Assembly: GCF_035556095.1 (NCBI RefSeq) | Contig: NZ_DATMFT010000005.1 | Span: 248,001-312,000, forward strand | Length of the DNA stretch: 64,000 nt | Origin: Parapedobacter sp035556095 | GTDB lineage: Bacteria > Bacteroidota > Bacteroidia > Sphingobacteriales > Sphingobacteriaceae | Direction: 5' to 3' | Notes under the pieces: model-generated | The model's database searches: none | What the model saw: only the letters and a program-made list of their open reading frames with translations | Told to the model about the DNA's origin: nothing | Made by a program: the position numbers and the translations under genes | In this document: positions 27,226 through 36,136 of the stretch, piece after piece | Layout: each line of letters starts with the position of its first letter | Position numbering within the stretch: position 1 is the stretch's first letter

Positions 27226-27243
27226 CATTTTGAATCCATACAA

Positions 27244-28332
27244 ATGAGCAAACGAGGAAGAGTATTAGTGGCCATGAGCGGCGGTGTAGACAGTTCTGTA
27301 GCGGCAGTGATGCTTCATGAACAGGGCTACGAAGTCATCGGGTTAACGATGAAAACCTGGGATTATGCCTCCTCGGGAAGCTCAACCAAGGAAACGGGGT
27401 GCTGCAGCCTCGATAGCATCAACGATGCCCGGGCGCTGGCGGTTTCTTTTGGGTTCCCCCATTACATATTGGACATCCGGGGAGAATTCGGCGACTCCGT
27501 GATCGATAATTTCGTTGACGAATACCTCGCTGGGCGTACACCGAACCCGTGTGTGCTCTGCAATACCCATATTAAATGGGAGGCTTTATTGAAACGGGCA
27601 AATAAGTTGGATTGTGAATTCATCGCTACCGGACATTATGCCAATATCCGCCAGCAAGAAAACGGACGGTATGTTATCTCCAAGGGCCGAGATACCCATA
27701 AAGACCAGTCTTATGTACTTTGGGGAGTCTCGCAAGAAAATCTTGCCCGTACCCAATTCCCACTCGGCTCTTACACGAAGGCTGAAATCAGGCAACTGGC
27801 AGCCGAAATGGGACAACTAGAGCTGGCCAGTAAATCCGAAAGCTATGAGATTTGCTTTGTGCCAGACAACGATTACCGCTCATTTCTGCGCCACCGGGTA
27901 GCGGATATTGACGACCGCATCGGGCCGGGCAACTTCATACTTACAGACGGCACCGTAGTAGGCCAACACCAGGGTTACCCCTACTATACCGTTGGCCAGC
28001 GGAAGGGACTGGGAATCGCGCTTGGGCGTCCGATTTTTGTAACCGAAATCCTTCCGGAAAGCAATACCGTGGTACTTGGTGATGAGCATGAACTGCAACG
28101 GCATGAAGCTTACGTTCGGAACGTTAACCTAGTCAAATACGCCGCCATTACACAGCCGATGGAAGCGGTAACCAAAATTCGGTATAAAGACGCGGGCATG
28201 ACCAGTACTATCGTGCAACACGACGGGAATATGAAAGTCGACTTCCACCATGCGGTAAAAGGGATAGCACCGGGCCAATCGGCGGTGTTCTATGAAGGCG
28301 ATGACCTACTGGGCGGTGGCTTTTTGATGTAA
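27244..28332 (+). CDS. mnmA: tRNA 2-thiouridylase MnmA
   Basis: Thiolates U34 of tRNA-Lys, -Glu and -Gln wobble positions using ATP and a persulfide relay. Start at ATG 27244 (MSKRGRVLVAMSGGVDSS); the upstream TTG would be before the expected transcript start. PP-loop is MSGGVDSSVAAVM. Conserved catalytic Cys are in TPNPCVLCN and in SYEICFVPDNDYR; the tRNA-binding part has GHYANI and KDQSYVLWG. The C-terminal beta-barrel ends GGGFLM. About 362 residues, normal length. Confidence 0.97.
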   Translation: MSKRGRVLVAMSGGVDSSVAAVMLHEQGYEVIGLTMKTWDYASSGSSTKETGCCSLDSINDARALAVSFGFPHYILDIRGEFGDSVIDNFVDEYLAGRTPNPCVLCNTHIKWEALLKRANKLDCEFIATGHYANIRQQENGRYVISKGRDTHKDQSYVLWGVSQENLARTQFPLGSYTKAEIRQLAAEMGQLELASKSESYEICFVPDNDYRSFLRHRVADIDDRIGPGNFILTDGTVVGQHQGYPYYTVGQRKGLGIALGRPIFVTEILPESNTVVLGDEHELQRHEAYVRNVNLVKYAAITQPMEAVTKIRYKDAGMTSTIVQHDGNMKVDFHHAVKGIAPGQSAVFYEGDDLLGGGFLM

Positions 28333-28355
28333 TCAATTTCTTGCTTCATTGACTA

Positions 28356-28787
28356 TCAAAACGTTATACGTAAGCCAACATGTGCTGATCTAATGGTCTG
28401 GGCGCCTCTTTCCGACGACATACCCAACCGGTCCGAGTAGGCAATGGGTGTTACGGTAAGGAGGGCTGCCTTCCGTCGATGGTAGCCGGACCCTATTGCA
28501 AACCCAATGCATGTCAATCCGCTGGTTAGCCCAGCAGCATAGAAAAAAATAGAGTTCACGCCGTTGCCCAGCACCTCCCCTATGCCTTCCCCATCTTTAC
28601 TACCATAAATGATTCCACCGGTAATGCACGCCACGCTAACGCCCCCGGCAATGAGCGCGACAGTCTTATCTCGTTTTGCTTTCCTGAGGTGGTATTCTTG
28701 CGTTTTCACTTCCTTTTCCTGGGCATATACACTGCCGAATAGGAAAAAACCGAGAGCGACAAACACAATCCATGTTTTAGCCGTCAT
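28356..28787 (-). CDS. uncharacterised exported membrane protein
   Basis: Protein of 143 residues with a signal peptide ending SVYAQE, a basic stretch (YHLRKAKRDKT) and two hydrophobic segments (about 44-61 and 78-104), rich in Gly. The C-terminal part, LLTVTPIAYSDRLGMSSERG then HVGLRITF, looks like a barrel-type end. I do not recognise a family. Convergent with mnmA and separated from gapA by a terminator. Confidence 0.6.
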   Translation of the reverse strand: MTAKTWIVFVALGFFLFGSVYAQEKEVKTQEYHLRKAKRDKTVALIAGGVSVACITGGIIYGSKDGEGIGEVLGNGVNSIFFYAAGLTSGLTCIGFAIGSGYHRRKAALLTVTPIAYSDRLGMSSERGAQTIRSAHVGLRITF

Positions 28788-28853
28788 CTTCTAGGGTATT
28801 AACGGATTACTTCTTAATGTTACACAAGTATACGTGATATCCCATAAAAAAAA

Positions 28854-28890
28854 TAAAAGCCCGTCTCATTTTTAACGAGACGGGCTTTTA
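28854..28890 (-). terminator. terminator of the pfkA-gapA run
   Basis: Perfect stem AAAAGCCCGTCTC / GAGACGGGCTTTT. T runs exist on both sides, so it could act in both directions, but on the minus strand it follows gapA directly. Confidence 0.9.
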
Positions 28891-28909
28891 TCTAATATGC
28901 ACGCTATCG

Positions 28910-29905
28910 TTAAGCGTTGCCAACAAGTTCTACGAGGTCAACCAATTTGTTGGAGTATCCCCATTCGTTGTCATACCACGATACCACTTTCACGAAGTTG
29001 TCGTTGAGTGAAATACCTGCACCCGCATCAAAGATCGATGTGCGCGCATCGCCCCGGAAATCTTCCGAAACGACAGCGTCTTCGGTATAGCCAAGGATAC
29101 CTTTAAGCTCACCTTCCGAAGCTGCTTTGTACGCTTGCTTGATCTGTTCGTAGGTGGCCGGTTTTTCCAACCTAGCGGTTAGATCCACTACCGATACATC
29201 AGGCACGGGCACCCGGAAAGACATACCGGTAAGCTTGCCTTGCAATTCGGGCAATACCAGTCCTACCGCCTTAGCGGCTCCCGTAGACGAAGGAATGATG
29301 TTTTGGTAGGCACCGCGCCCACCGCGCCAATCTTTCACCGATGGGCCATCTACTGTCTTTTGTGTAGCCGTAACCGCATGGATGGTACTCATCAGTCCTT
29401 CCACGATACCAAAATTATCATGGAGTACCTTGGCGAGTGGGGCCAAACAGTTGGTTGTGCAGGAAGCATTAGAAACGATGGTTTGTTCGGCTTTCAACGT
29501 TTTATGGTTTACACCAATCACAAACGTAGGGGTGTCGTCCTTAGCAGGTGCCGACATTACCACTTTCTTTGCACCGGCATCGATATGTTTCTGTGCGGTC
29601 TCTTTAGTCAGGAAAAAACCGGTAGACTCAATGATCACCTCTGCACCCACGTCTCCCCATTTCAGGTTGGCCGGATCCCGTTCAGCCGTAACGCGAATCG
29701 TTTTTCCGTTTACAATAAGATGGCCATCCTTAACATCCACGGTGCCATCAAACTTTCCATGGGTAGAGTCATATTTCAGCATATAAGCCAAATAATCCGG
29801 CTCAACGAGGTCATTTATCCCAACAATTTCGATACCAGGACGGTTTACCGCTGCCCTGAATGCTAAACGGCCAATCCGGCCGAATCCATTGATTCCAATT
29901 TTCAT
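28910..29905 (-). CDS. gapA: glyceraldehyde-3-phosphate dehydrogenase
   Basis: Type I GAPDH of 331 residues: NAD-dependent oxidation of glyceraldehyde 3-phosphate in glycolysis. NAD fold GINGFGRIGRLAFR, catalytic Cys in SNASCTTNCLAPLAKV, catalytic His in STIHAVTATQ, and RRGRAA-type GGRGAYQNIIPSSTGAAKAV. The C-terminus has WYDNEWGYSNKLVDL. Third gene of a minus-strand run after pfkA and a sugar-kinase-like gene (5-base gap). Confidence 0.98.
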   Translation of the reverse strand: MKIGINGFGRIGRLAFRAAVNRPGIEIVGINDLVEPDYLAYMLKYDSTHGKFDGTVDVKDGHLIVNGKTIRVTAERDPANLKWGDVGAEVIIESTGFFLTKETAQKHIDAGAKKVVMSAPAKDDTPTFVIGVNHKTLKAEQTIVSNASCTTNCLAPLAKVLHDNFGIVEGLMSTIHAVTATQKTVDGPSVKDWRGGRGAYQNIIPSSTGAAKAVGLVLPELQGKLTGMSFRVPVPDVSVVDLTARLEKPATYEQIKQAYKAASEGELKGILGYTEDAVVSEDFRGDARTSIFDAGAGISLNDNFVKVVSWYDNEWGYSNKLVDLVELVGNA

Positions 29906-29910
29906 TTTTA

Positions 29911-30759
29911 TTAGTTTTTATTTAAATAGTATTTCAATAAATTATGTATAGGTTCTTTGATCACCGTACCTATTGAGATATCATACTTGCCGGCCACGTC
30001 CCGCAACCATTCTTCGTAGCCTGCGGCCACGCTTCCGGTAAAGTTAACGGTCACACCTGGGTATTGTTTGGTAAGCGGTAAAAGGTAGGTCTCCATATAC
30101 AGCTTCAACCCGTGATAGATCGTTTTCTTTATAAAACGATGCTTATGGTTTTCCATCACAAAATCTGCGAAAGACGTCAAGAATAGTGTTGGGTTTGCCT
30201 GATTATACACTTTATCCATTATAATCTTGCGATCCATCGGATACCGCGCAACGAATTTCTCCATCAGATCTTCGGGCATGGACTCATTCAGGAAGCTTTT
30301 TAAGAGCATACGGCCTATCCAATTCGCCGAGCCCTCGTCGGCAAGGATATACCCGAGGCCAAAATTATTGTCTGAAGTCCGCCTACCATTAAAATAAGCT
30401 GCATTCGACCCACTGCCCAAGATGCCAATAAGCCCCTTACTGTCACCGAAAGTCGAAATGGCGGATGCCTTAACATCGTGGTCCACCAATATCTTCGCAT
30501 TTTTGAAAAAATGTTTGAAAACCGACGCAATTTTATCTTTCCGTTCCGGAGAAGATGAACCTGCACCGAAGAAGTAAATCCGCCTGATCTTTTCGGCGTA
30601 ATTAATGAGATTATTATTTTTATTCAACAGCTGGAGGATAAAACGCTCCTCGTGCAGATACGGGTTAATTCCCATCATCCGAAAACCCGTCACAATCTTC
30701 CCGCGTTCGGCCAATCGCCAATCGGAAAATCTCGAGCCGCTGAATACAACCGCGATCAT
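29911..30759 (-). CDS. BadF/NAGK-type sugar kinase (N-acetylglucosamine kinase-like)
   Basis: Protein of 282 residues of the ASKHA BadF/BadG/NAGK ATPase family. GSGSNAAYFNGRR is the phosphate-2 loop, GYILADEGSANWIGRMLL is the family signature, and NFTGSVAAGYEEWL is the adenosine motif. The phosphate-1 Asp region is shifted (IAVVFSGSRFSDWRL), with Ser/Asp in place of the usual D-G-G-T; that may lower activity or just be lineage-specific. The start overlaps the pfkA stop by four bases (ATGA), so the two are coupled. Its place between pfkA and gapA suggests an amino-sugar entry into glycolysis. Confidence 0.82.
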   Translation of the reverse strand: MIAVVFSGSRFSDWRLAERGKIVTGFRMMGINPYLHEERFILQLLNKNNNLINYAEKIRRIYFFGAGSSSPERKDKIASVFKHFFKNAKILVDHDVKASAISTFGDSKGLIGILGSGSNAAYFNGRRTSDNNFGLGYILADEGSANWIGRMLLKSFLNESMPEDLMEKFVARYPMDRKIIMDKVYNQANPTLFLTSFADFVMENHKHRFIKKTIYHGLKLYMETYLLPLTKQYPGVTVNFTGSVAAGYEEWLRDVAGKYDISIGTVIKEPIHNLLKYYLNKN

Positions 30760-31727
30760 ATTGACAAGACCTCCATCATTTCCAACATATCCTTGTTCAA
30801 TTTGAACACCTTTTTGTTCAGCACCTCTTCGAGGGGTGTTGTTTTTATCTCGTTGCCCCGCAATCCCACCATTACCCGAGTTTCGCCGGCGAGCAAACGC
30901 CGTATCGCCGCATATCCTAATCGGCTCGCCAACACCCTGTCAAAGCTACTGGGCGATCCACCCCGTTGGAGGTGCCCCAAGATGGTCACCTTGGTATCGT
31001 AAAAATCAAATCGTTCCTTTACTTTCTTGGCCACATTGTATGCGCCGCCGTTTTCCTCCCCTTCAGCAACAATCACGATAGTAGACGATTTTTTGCTTTT
31101 TGCAGCTACCTCAAGCTGATTGCATAAGGTTTCAATACCGGTTGCCTTTTCGGGCAATAAGATCGCTTCCGCCCCGCCAGCAATGCCGGCATTCAACGCA
31201 ATGCAACCCGAGTCGCGTCCCATTACTTCCACGAAAAACAACCGGTCGTGCGACGCTGCTGTATCGCGTATCTTATCGATCGCTTCGATGACCGTATTTG
31301 TTGCTGTGTCATAACCCAACGTGAAGTCCGACCCATAGAGGTCGTTATCTATCGTTCCTGGCACACATACCACCGGAATGGCGAACTCGCGGGAAAAAAC
31401 TTCGGCTCCCGTAAAGGTACCATCGCCACCGATGGCGATGAGTGCGTCGATTCCTGCGGCTTTGATGTGGTTGTAAGCCTGTTGCCTGCCTTCGGCAGTA
31501 CGGAAAGCAGCACACCTGGCCGTTTTGAGAATTGTGCCACCCAGCTGGATGATGTTACTCACTGACCGGCTGGTCATCTCCTGGAAATTGCCATCTACCA
31601 TCCCTTGGTATCCTTGGTAAATACCAACCACCGATTTACCGGCGTGCAATGCGGTCCGGACCGCTGCCCGAATACAGGCGTTCATCCCCGGGGCATCACC
31701 ACCTGAGGTAAAAACCCCTACTTTCAT
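30756..31727 (-). CDS. pfkA: ATP-dependent 6-phosphofructokinase
   Basis: Phosphorylates fructose 6-phosphate, the committed step of glycolysis. Start preferred at ATG 31727 (MKVGVFTSGGDAPGMN); a GTG four codons upstream also exists. ATP/substrate motifs: TSGGDAPGMNACIRA, AIGGDGTFTGAEVF, VPGTIDNDLYGSD, VEVMGRDSGCIALNAGI and LGHLQRGGSPSSFDRVLASRLG. About 323 residues, standard bacterial PfkA. First gene of the pfkA-kinase-gapA run, divergent from a Nudix-type regulator. Confidence 0.97.
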   Translation of the reverse strand: MKVGVFTSGGDAPGMNACIRAAVRTALHAGKSVVGIYQGYQGMVDGNFQEMTSRSVSNIIQLGGTILKTARCAAFRTAEGRQQAYNHIKAAGIDALIAIGGDGTFTGAEVFSREFAIPVVCVPGTIDNDLYGSDFTLGYDTATNTVIEAIDKIRDTAASHDRLFFVEVMGRDSGCIALNAGIAGGAEAILLPEKATGIETLCNQLEVAAKSKKSSTIVIVAEGEENGGAYNVAKKVKERFDFYDTKVTILGHLQRGGSPSSFDRVLASRLGYAAIRRLLAGETRVMVGLRGNEIKTTPLEEVLNKKVFKLNKDMLEMMEVLSI

Positions 31728-31775
31728 TATGCTTTGCACTTTTCTAATAATCTTTTGTAAATTAGCAGCACGAAT

Positions 31776-31798
31776 ATAGTGTGTATTTGTTACACTAT
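31776..31798. promoter_or_regulatory. candidate operator between pfkA and the Nudix regulator
   Basis: Inverted repeat ATAGTGT (31776-31782), 9 bases, ACACTAT (31792-31798). It lies just upstream of a minus-strand TATATTCG that could be the pfkA -7 box, so a bound protein would block pfkA transcription. Confidence 0.5.
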
Positions 31799-31845
31799 TA
31801 AATTTTTCAAGAATTATTTTTTTACTCGAAAGGTTTTAAAGTGAG

Positions 31846-31909
31846 CAAACTTAGATAAATTTGCTTTTATATGCAATTATAATCAGTGCATATATGAAGG
31901 CAACTTATC
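31846..31909 (+). repeat. palindromic promoter-like repeat, copy A
   Basis: First copy of a 38-bp sequence that recurs at 39471-39508 with 35 of 38 bases the same. Here it also has an imperfect inverted second arm (31887-31909) with an 11-base spacer. It contains TAAATTTG at 31856-31863 and the shared TTGC, 8 bases, GCAA element. It is the promoter/leader of the Nudix-type regulator gene. Confidence 0.75.
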
Positions 31910-32691
31910 GGTCTCTCCTCCGCATTGAGAAACAAATTTTAAAGAGGAAATTTAGCACAAAAAGATCAATTAATAGACAAAATAGAGCGGCTTTGCAATC
32001 AAATTTACCACATTTACAATCGACATTTACCACGGACTGCGTTATCTTCGGTTTCCACGAAGGTGAGTTAAAAGTGTTGCTCATTGAGCGCAATGAATAC
32101 CCTTTTAAAGGATGGTGGGCACTCCCCGGATTTTTCGTGGAAAACAACGAAACCATCGATGACGCCGTGAAGCGGATTCTTTATGAGCACACCGGTTTGC
32201 GTGGGATTTACATGGAACAGTTGTATACTTTTGGCGACTTGAAACGCCATCCTCAAGGACGCATCATCACCGTTGCATATTATGCCCTGCTACGGCTCGA
32301 CGATCTAAAAAGTCAGCCGGAACCGATAACAGATTATGCCCGACAAGCAGTGTGGCATCCCTTGAACGGCTTACCCGAGCTTGGTTTCGACCATCGGCAT
32401 ATTATCGATAAAAGCATCCAGAAAGTGCGCCGCAAGATCAGCTACAGCCCGATTGCTTTTGAGCTATTACCGGAGAAATTCACGCTCACCCAATTACAGC
32501 AACTTTATGAGGCCATTTGGGGCCGTAAGCTGGACAAACGTAATTTCCGCAAAAAAATGTTGAATTACGATATCTTGAAAGAGTTGTCTGAATTCCAACG
32601 TGGCGTTTCTTACCGTGCCGCTCGGCTGTATAAACTCGATAAACGAAAATACGCCAAAGTCTTCCAAAATGAATTGACATTCAGTCGGTAA
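31894..32691 (+). CDS. Nudix-domain transcriptional regulator (NrtR/AraR-like)
   Basis: About 265 residues from ATG 31894; the frame is open to 31861 but the TAAATTTG box there makes a start before about 31870 unlikely. The middle has a Nudix fold (GWWALPGFFVENNETIDDAVKR... YEHTGL), but the Nudix box is broken: the REUxEExGU core reads RILYEHTGL, so two catalytic Glu are missing and the domain is probably a ligand sensor. The C-terminal winged helix (FTLTQLQQLYEAIWGRKLDKRNFRKKM) is the NrtR-type DNA-binding part. Divergent from pfkA-kinase-gapA, which is the likely target. Sensed ligand is not known; ADP-ribose or a sugar is typical. Confidence 0.88.
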   Translation: MKATYRSLLRIEKQILKRKFSTKRSINRQNRAALQSNLPHLQSTFTTDCVIFGFHEGELKVLLIERNEYPFKGWWALPGFFVENNETIDDAVKRILYEHTGLRGIYMEQLYTFGDLKRHPQGRIITVAYYALLRLDDLKSQPEPITDYARQAVWHPLNGLPELGFDHRHIIDKSIQKVRRKISYSPIAFELLPEKFTLTQLQQLYEAIWGRKLDKRNFRKKMLNYDILKELSEFQRGVSYRAARLYKLDKRKYAKVFQNELTFSR

Positions 32692-32735
32692 CTGGAATAG
32701 ACATTCCTCAAGATGGCGGGGCCATAAGCTATCCT

Positions 32736-35700
32736 TTACAACAGTCCTAACAATGCCTCCCGACTCAAATTTTGGAAAAATGACCCATCGCTATTTACAA
32801 GTCCGTCGGCTAAGGCGTTTTTAGTGGCTTGCAGCTCCAACACTTTTTCTTCCACGGTGTTGGGTGTAACCAACCGATAGGCCACTACTTTTTTGTTCTG
32901 GCCAATCCGATGTACTCGATCGATAGCTTGGTCTTCCACAGCCGGATTCCACCACGGGTCTATTAAGTATACCACTTCCGCAGCGGTTAGGTTCAGTCCT
33001 GTACCTCCTGCCTTGAGGCTGACCAAGAAGACCCGAACCTTGGGATCCTCCTGAAACGAGCGAACGACCTCTCCGCGGTTCCGTGTACCCCCGGTAAGAC
33101 TCACATAAGGCACGCCGATTTCCGCCAGCATCTCCGCGACTAGGTGCAGCATAGATACAAACTGCGAAAATATAACCAGCTTATGATGAGGTGATTTATC
33201 GCTTACCTGCTCTTTTAATAGTTTAAGTTTAGCAGAAGCCGATTTATTCAGCATGCCATCCGGCAGCAGTGCAGGCGAATTGCATATCTGCCGCAAGCGC
33301 GTCAGCCCACGGAGTACATGCATGGGACTTTTATCGAGCTTTTCGCCCGAAAGCGCACAGATAAAATCGCGGAATTCTTTCTCGTAAGCGCTGTATATCT
33401 TACGTTGCTCATCGCCCATGTCGCTATATAACACCTGACATACCTTTTCGGGCAATTCCCCAGCAACCTCTGCCTTGGTGCGTCGTAGTATAAATGGCTG
33501 TATTTTCTGATTCAGCTCCTTTCTTCGCTTTTGGTTCTTAAACTGATCTATCGGCTTGCCATACACATCACGGAAATAACGCCTGTCGCCCAACAGTCCC
33601 GGACAAGCGAATGACAGTTGTCCGTACAAATCGAATGAGCTGTTTTCAAAAGGCGTTCCGCTAATGGCGATACGGTTGCGGGCCTGCAGTAGCCGTGCTG
33701 TTCTATAGCGCTGTGATTCCGGATTTTTGATATGCTGAGATTCATCCAGGTAAACGTAATTGAATAGGAAGTTTTTAACGAAACGAATATCGGACAATAA
33801 TGTGGTATAAGACGTTAATACAACATCATAACGCCCGAAGGAAGCGGTGGTTTTTACCCGCTTTGAACCGTAAAGCACCAGCACCCGTAGCGCTGGAGCA
33901 ACAGCAGCCAACTCCCGTTCCCAGTTGAAAATCAGCGTGGCCGGCACCACGACAAGGTCAGTTCCCACGCGCCCTGCTTCGCGTTTAGACAAAATGAACG
34001 CGATGATTTGAACCGTCTTACCCAAGCCCATTTCGTCGGCCAAAATGCCGCCGAACTGGAAGGTGTCCAAAAAATTGAGCCATTTCAGTCCTTCATGTTG
34101 GTATGGGCGAAGCGCTACGGCGAGTCCCCGTGGTACCGGCACTTCCGGCATCGTACTGAAAGTTGCCAGCCGTTCACGGAGCTCTTCGATTTCGGCGGCA
34201 ACCCGGCCGTCCAATGTCGCTTGGTCGTACAGCGTCGCAACCGTTTCGAAATTGACCTTAGCGTACCGAACGGTCTCGTCGTCTACTACTTCACCCGCTT
34301 GGAAGTAAGCCGAGAACTTATCGATCCATTCCTGCGGAAGCATACCCTTCGTGCCGTCGTCCAGCACGATGTACCTGCGCTTGCTACGCAACGCGGATTG
34401 GATTTTTTTCAACGAAGCCTTTTCCTTACCAAAGCGCACATCGTAAGTGGCGTTAAACCAGTTTATCCCGCTGATTACTTTAATAGTTATCGATACCCGA
34501 TTTGGATTGAAGTCATTATCGGTGAGTTCATTGAATCCATATACATCGATGTTCGCTTCGCGCCATGTATCAAATGCAGGTAAAAACCACGCTTCATCGA
34601 GGAAGTACTTCCTGTGCAGGTAGAAATAATACAGTTGATTGTCCAGTTGCTCAGGGAAGAACGGGTGTTGCTTAATTAGCAGCGTGATGAACGCCTGCTC
34701 AAAGTCAGCATCCCTCGGCACGTTAAAGTCGTTCCCTTTTCCATCGATGGCTGTTAGTTGCTTTTCCGTGCGGATAGCTACCTCGGCTTCTCCGTAGCGA
34801 ACCACGGGGACAATCATCACATGATCACCGAAATCCGACAAATAAAGTAATCGTTCCGGCACTTCAGCAAAACCTCCTTCAGTCAGCTGTCGGGGCGTAG
34901 CCGCTTTGCTATCGGGATATTCAATACGAACCGCAGCTGACAGTTTCTCCAAAAACTCCCTGTGGAACGCCCGGTATTTGCTCGCATGAATAAGTAACTG
35001 GCCCTCCTGCTCTTTTAACAGCGTCATTAACCCCAACAGCGGCGTGCTATCCAACAGGTACAGGGTCTCTTTAATGCACAAAAAATATCCGAAGCGGCAC
35101 AGCAGCTTATGTAATGGATATACCTGACCATTAACAGTAAAAATGCCCGTAACGGTATAGAAGGGTCCAGACGGACGGATAGACAAACTGGTGCTGCGCG
35201 GTGCGACAGCCACCTTCGCTGGCACTAATGTTTTCGAAGATACTGTTTCACCCCTTTCCTCATCGTGGTAGTAGAACGGATAATTACCGCCATATTTTAA
35301 AATGGTGTGCAATGCCGCCAAATCCGAGACGGTACGGTCTCCCGCTACAATCTGCTGGAGTGACGCGATTGCGGCATAAAACTTTGCCTCACCAACATCC
35401 TTTGCCGACGCGATAAAGTCAAATGGCTGCAGGCGTGTGAATGGGGGCTTTAACCGGCCCGTCTTTGTACGCCCTGCGTGCATGACATCTACCCGGATAT
35501 GCCGATCGTATTTATGTTTGCTAAACACTATAATCTGCTGTTCCAATGGGTGAAGTATACCCGGCACCAGTAGGGCTTGGTTTTCGGCTCGGCTTGCCAA
35601 TTCCCGTAACCTTGCCGAGTTCAGCGGAAGCAACCCCTTGAGTCGGGGCTGTACAACCAACCGTCCTTCAATAAGTGTTGGAACGAAATAGCGTTCAAGG

Positions 35701-36104
35701 TCGGGCTCATGTTCGAACCCATAGGCAACCGCTACTTGTTTTATACGCCGGAGACGGAGTGCCGGGCGATAAAAAATCCCCAATTCGTCGCGCCGCAGGA
35801 TCGCGATCAGCACTGCCGATTCGGATTCTGTAAGCACATCTACCGCAGCAGGCGCGTTGCTCGAAATCGTCAACCCGTTTGTTTCTTGCGTTACGGTGAC
35901 CTTCCGATGATTACCATCTGTAGCACGACAGGTAAACACGCCGGTATTAATAGCAATTTCCCGGGGCTGTACAGACATTACGAGCTGCGATTCAATTGCC
36001 GGCTGCTGGTCCGCACCCGCCAACGTGACGGCCAACTCGGTCAGCTGATCTATTGTGGTATTGCTGAAAACAAAAATATGGGTGTCGCGCGAGTCAAGCA
36101 TCAA
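32736..36104 (-). CDS. SNF2-family DEAD/DEAH helicase
   Basis: Protein of 1122 residues. The N-terminal 650 residues are poorly conserved in sequence but typical of bacterial SNF2 proteins with SNF2_assoc-type regions. The ATPase core starts near 665 (LRPYQHEGLKWL), Walker A is ADEMGLGKT at 689-697, motif II is DESQH, motif III is ISGTPFENS, and the second lobe carries FSQFVSMLHLV, SLKAGGTGLNLTAA, DPWWNPAVEDQAIDRVHRIGQ. A cytoplasmic ATP-driven DNA translocase; in bacteria its role is usually RNA polymerase recycling or DNA repair, not known here. Downstream of a histidine kinase gene by 32 bases. Confidence 0.95.
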   Translation of the reverse strand: MMLDSRDTHIFVFSNTTIDQLTELAVTLAGADQQPAIESQLVMSVQPREIAINTGVFTCRATDGNHRKVTVTQETNGLTISSNAPAAVDVLTESESAVLIAILRRDELGIFYRPALRLRRIKQVAVAYGFEHEPDLERYFVPTLIEGRLVVQPRLKGLLPLNSARLRELASRAENQALLVPGILHPLEQQIIVFSKHKYDRHIRVDVMHAGRTKTGRLKPPFTRLQPFDFIASAKDVGEAKFYAAIASLQQIVAGDRTVSDLAALHTILKYGGNYPFYYHDEERGETVSSKTLVPAKVAVAPRSTSLSIRPSGPFYTVTGIFTVNGQVYPLHKLLCRFGYFLCIKETLYLLDSTPLLGLMTLLKEQEGQLLIHASKYRAFHREFLEKLSAAVRIEYPDSKAATPRQLTEGGFAEVPERLLYLSDFGDHVMIVPVVRYGEAEVAIRTEKQLTAIDGKGNDFNVPRDADFEQAFITLLIKQHPFFPEQLDNQLYYFYLHRKYFLDEAWFLPAFDTWREANIDVYGFNELTDNDFNPNRVSITIKVISGINWFNATYDVRFGKEKASLKKIQSALRSKRRYIVLDDGTKGMLPQEWIDKFSAYFQAGEVVDDETVRYAKVNFETVATLYDQATLDGRVAAEIEELRERLATFSTMPEVPVPRGLAVALRPYQHEGLKWLNFLDTFQFGGILADEMGLGKTVQIIAFILSKREAGRVGTDLVVVPATLIFNWERELAAVAPALRVLVLYGSKRVKTTASFGRYDVVLTSYTTLLSDIRFVKNFLFNYVYLDESQHIKNPESQRYRTARLLQARNRIAISGTPFENSSFDLYGQLSFACPGLLGDRRYFRDVYGKPIDQFKNQKRRKELNQKIQPFILRRTKAEVAGELPEKVCQVLYSDMGDEQRKIYSAYEKEFRDFICALSGEKLDKSPMHVLRGLTRLRQICNSPALLPDGMLNKSASAKLKLLKEQVSDKSPHHKLVIFSQFVSMLHLVAEMLAEIGVPYVSLTGGTRNRGEVVRSFQEDPKVRVFLVSLKAGGTGLNLTAAEVVYLIDPWWNPAVEDQAIDRVHRIGQNKKVVAYRLVTPNTVEEKVLELQATKNALADGLVNSDGSFFQNLSREALLGLL

Positions 36105-36136
36105 GGACGTTTATTAAGTCGGCCGGGGTTTTAAGG

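Noticed and set aside
29240..29866. 208-codon open frame on the plus strand
   Set aside because: Antisense to gapA.
34008..34583. 191-codon open frame on the plus strand
   Set aside because: Antisense to the SNF2 helicase.
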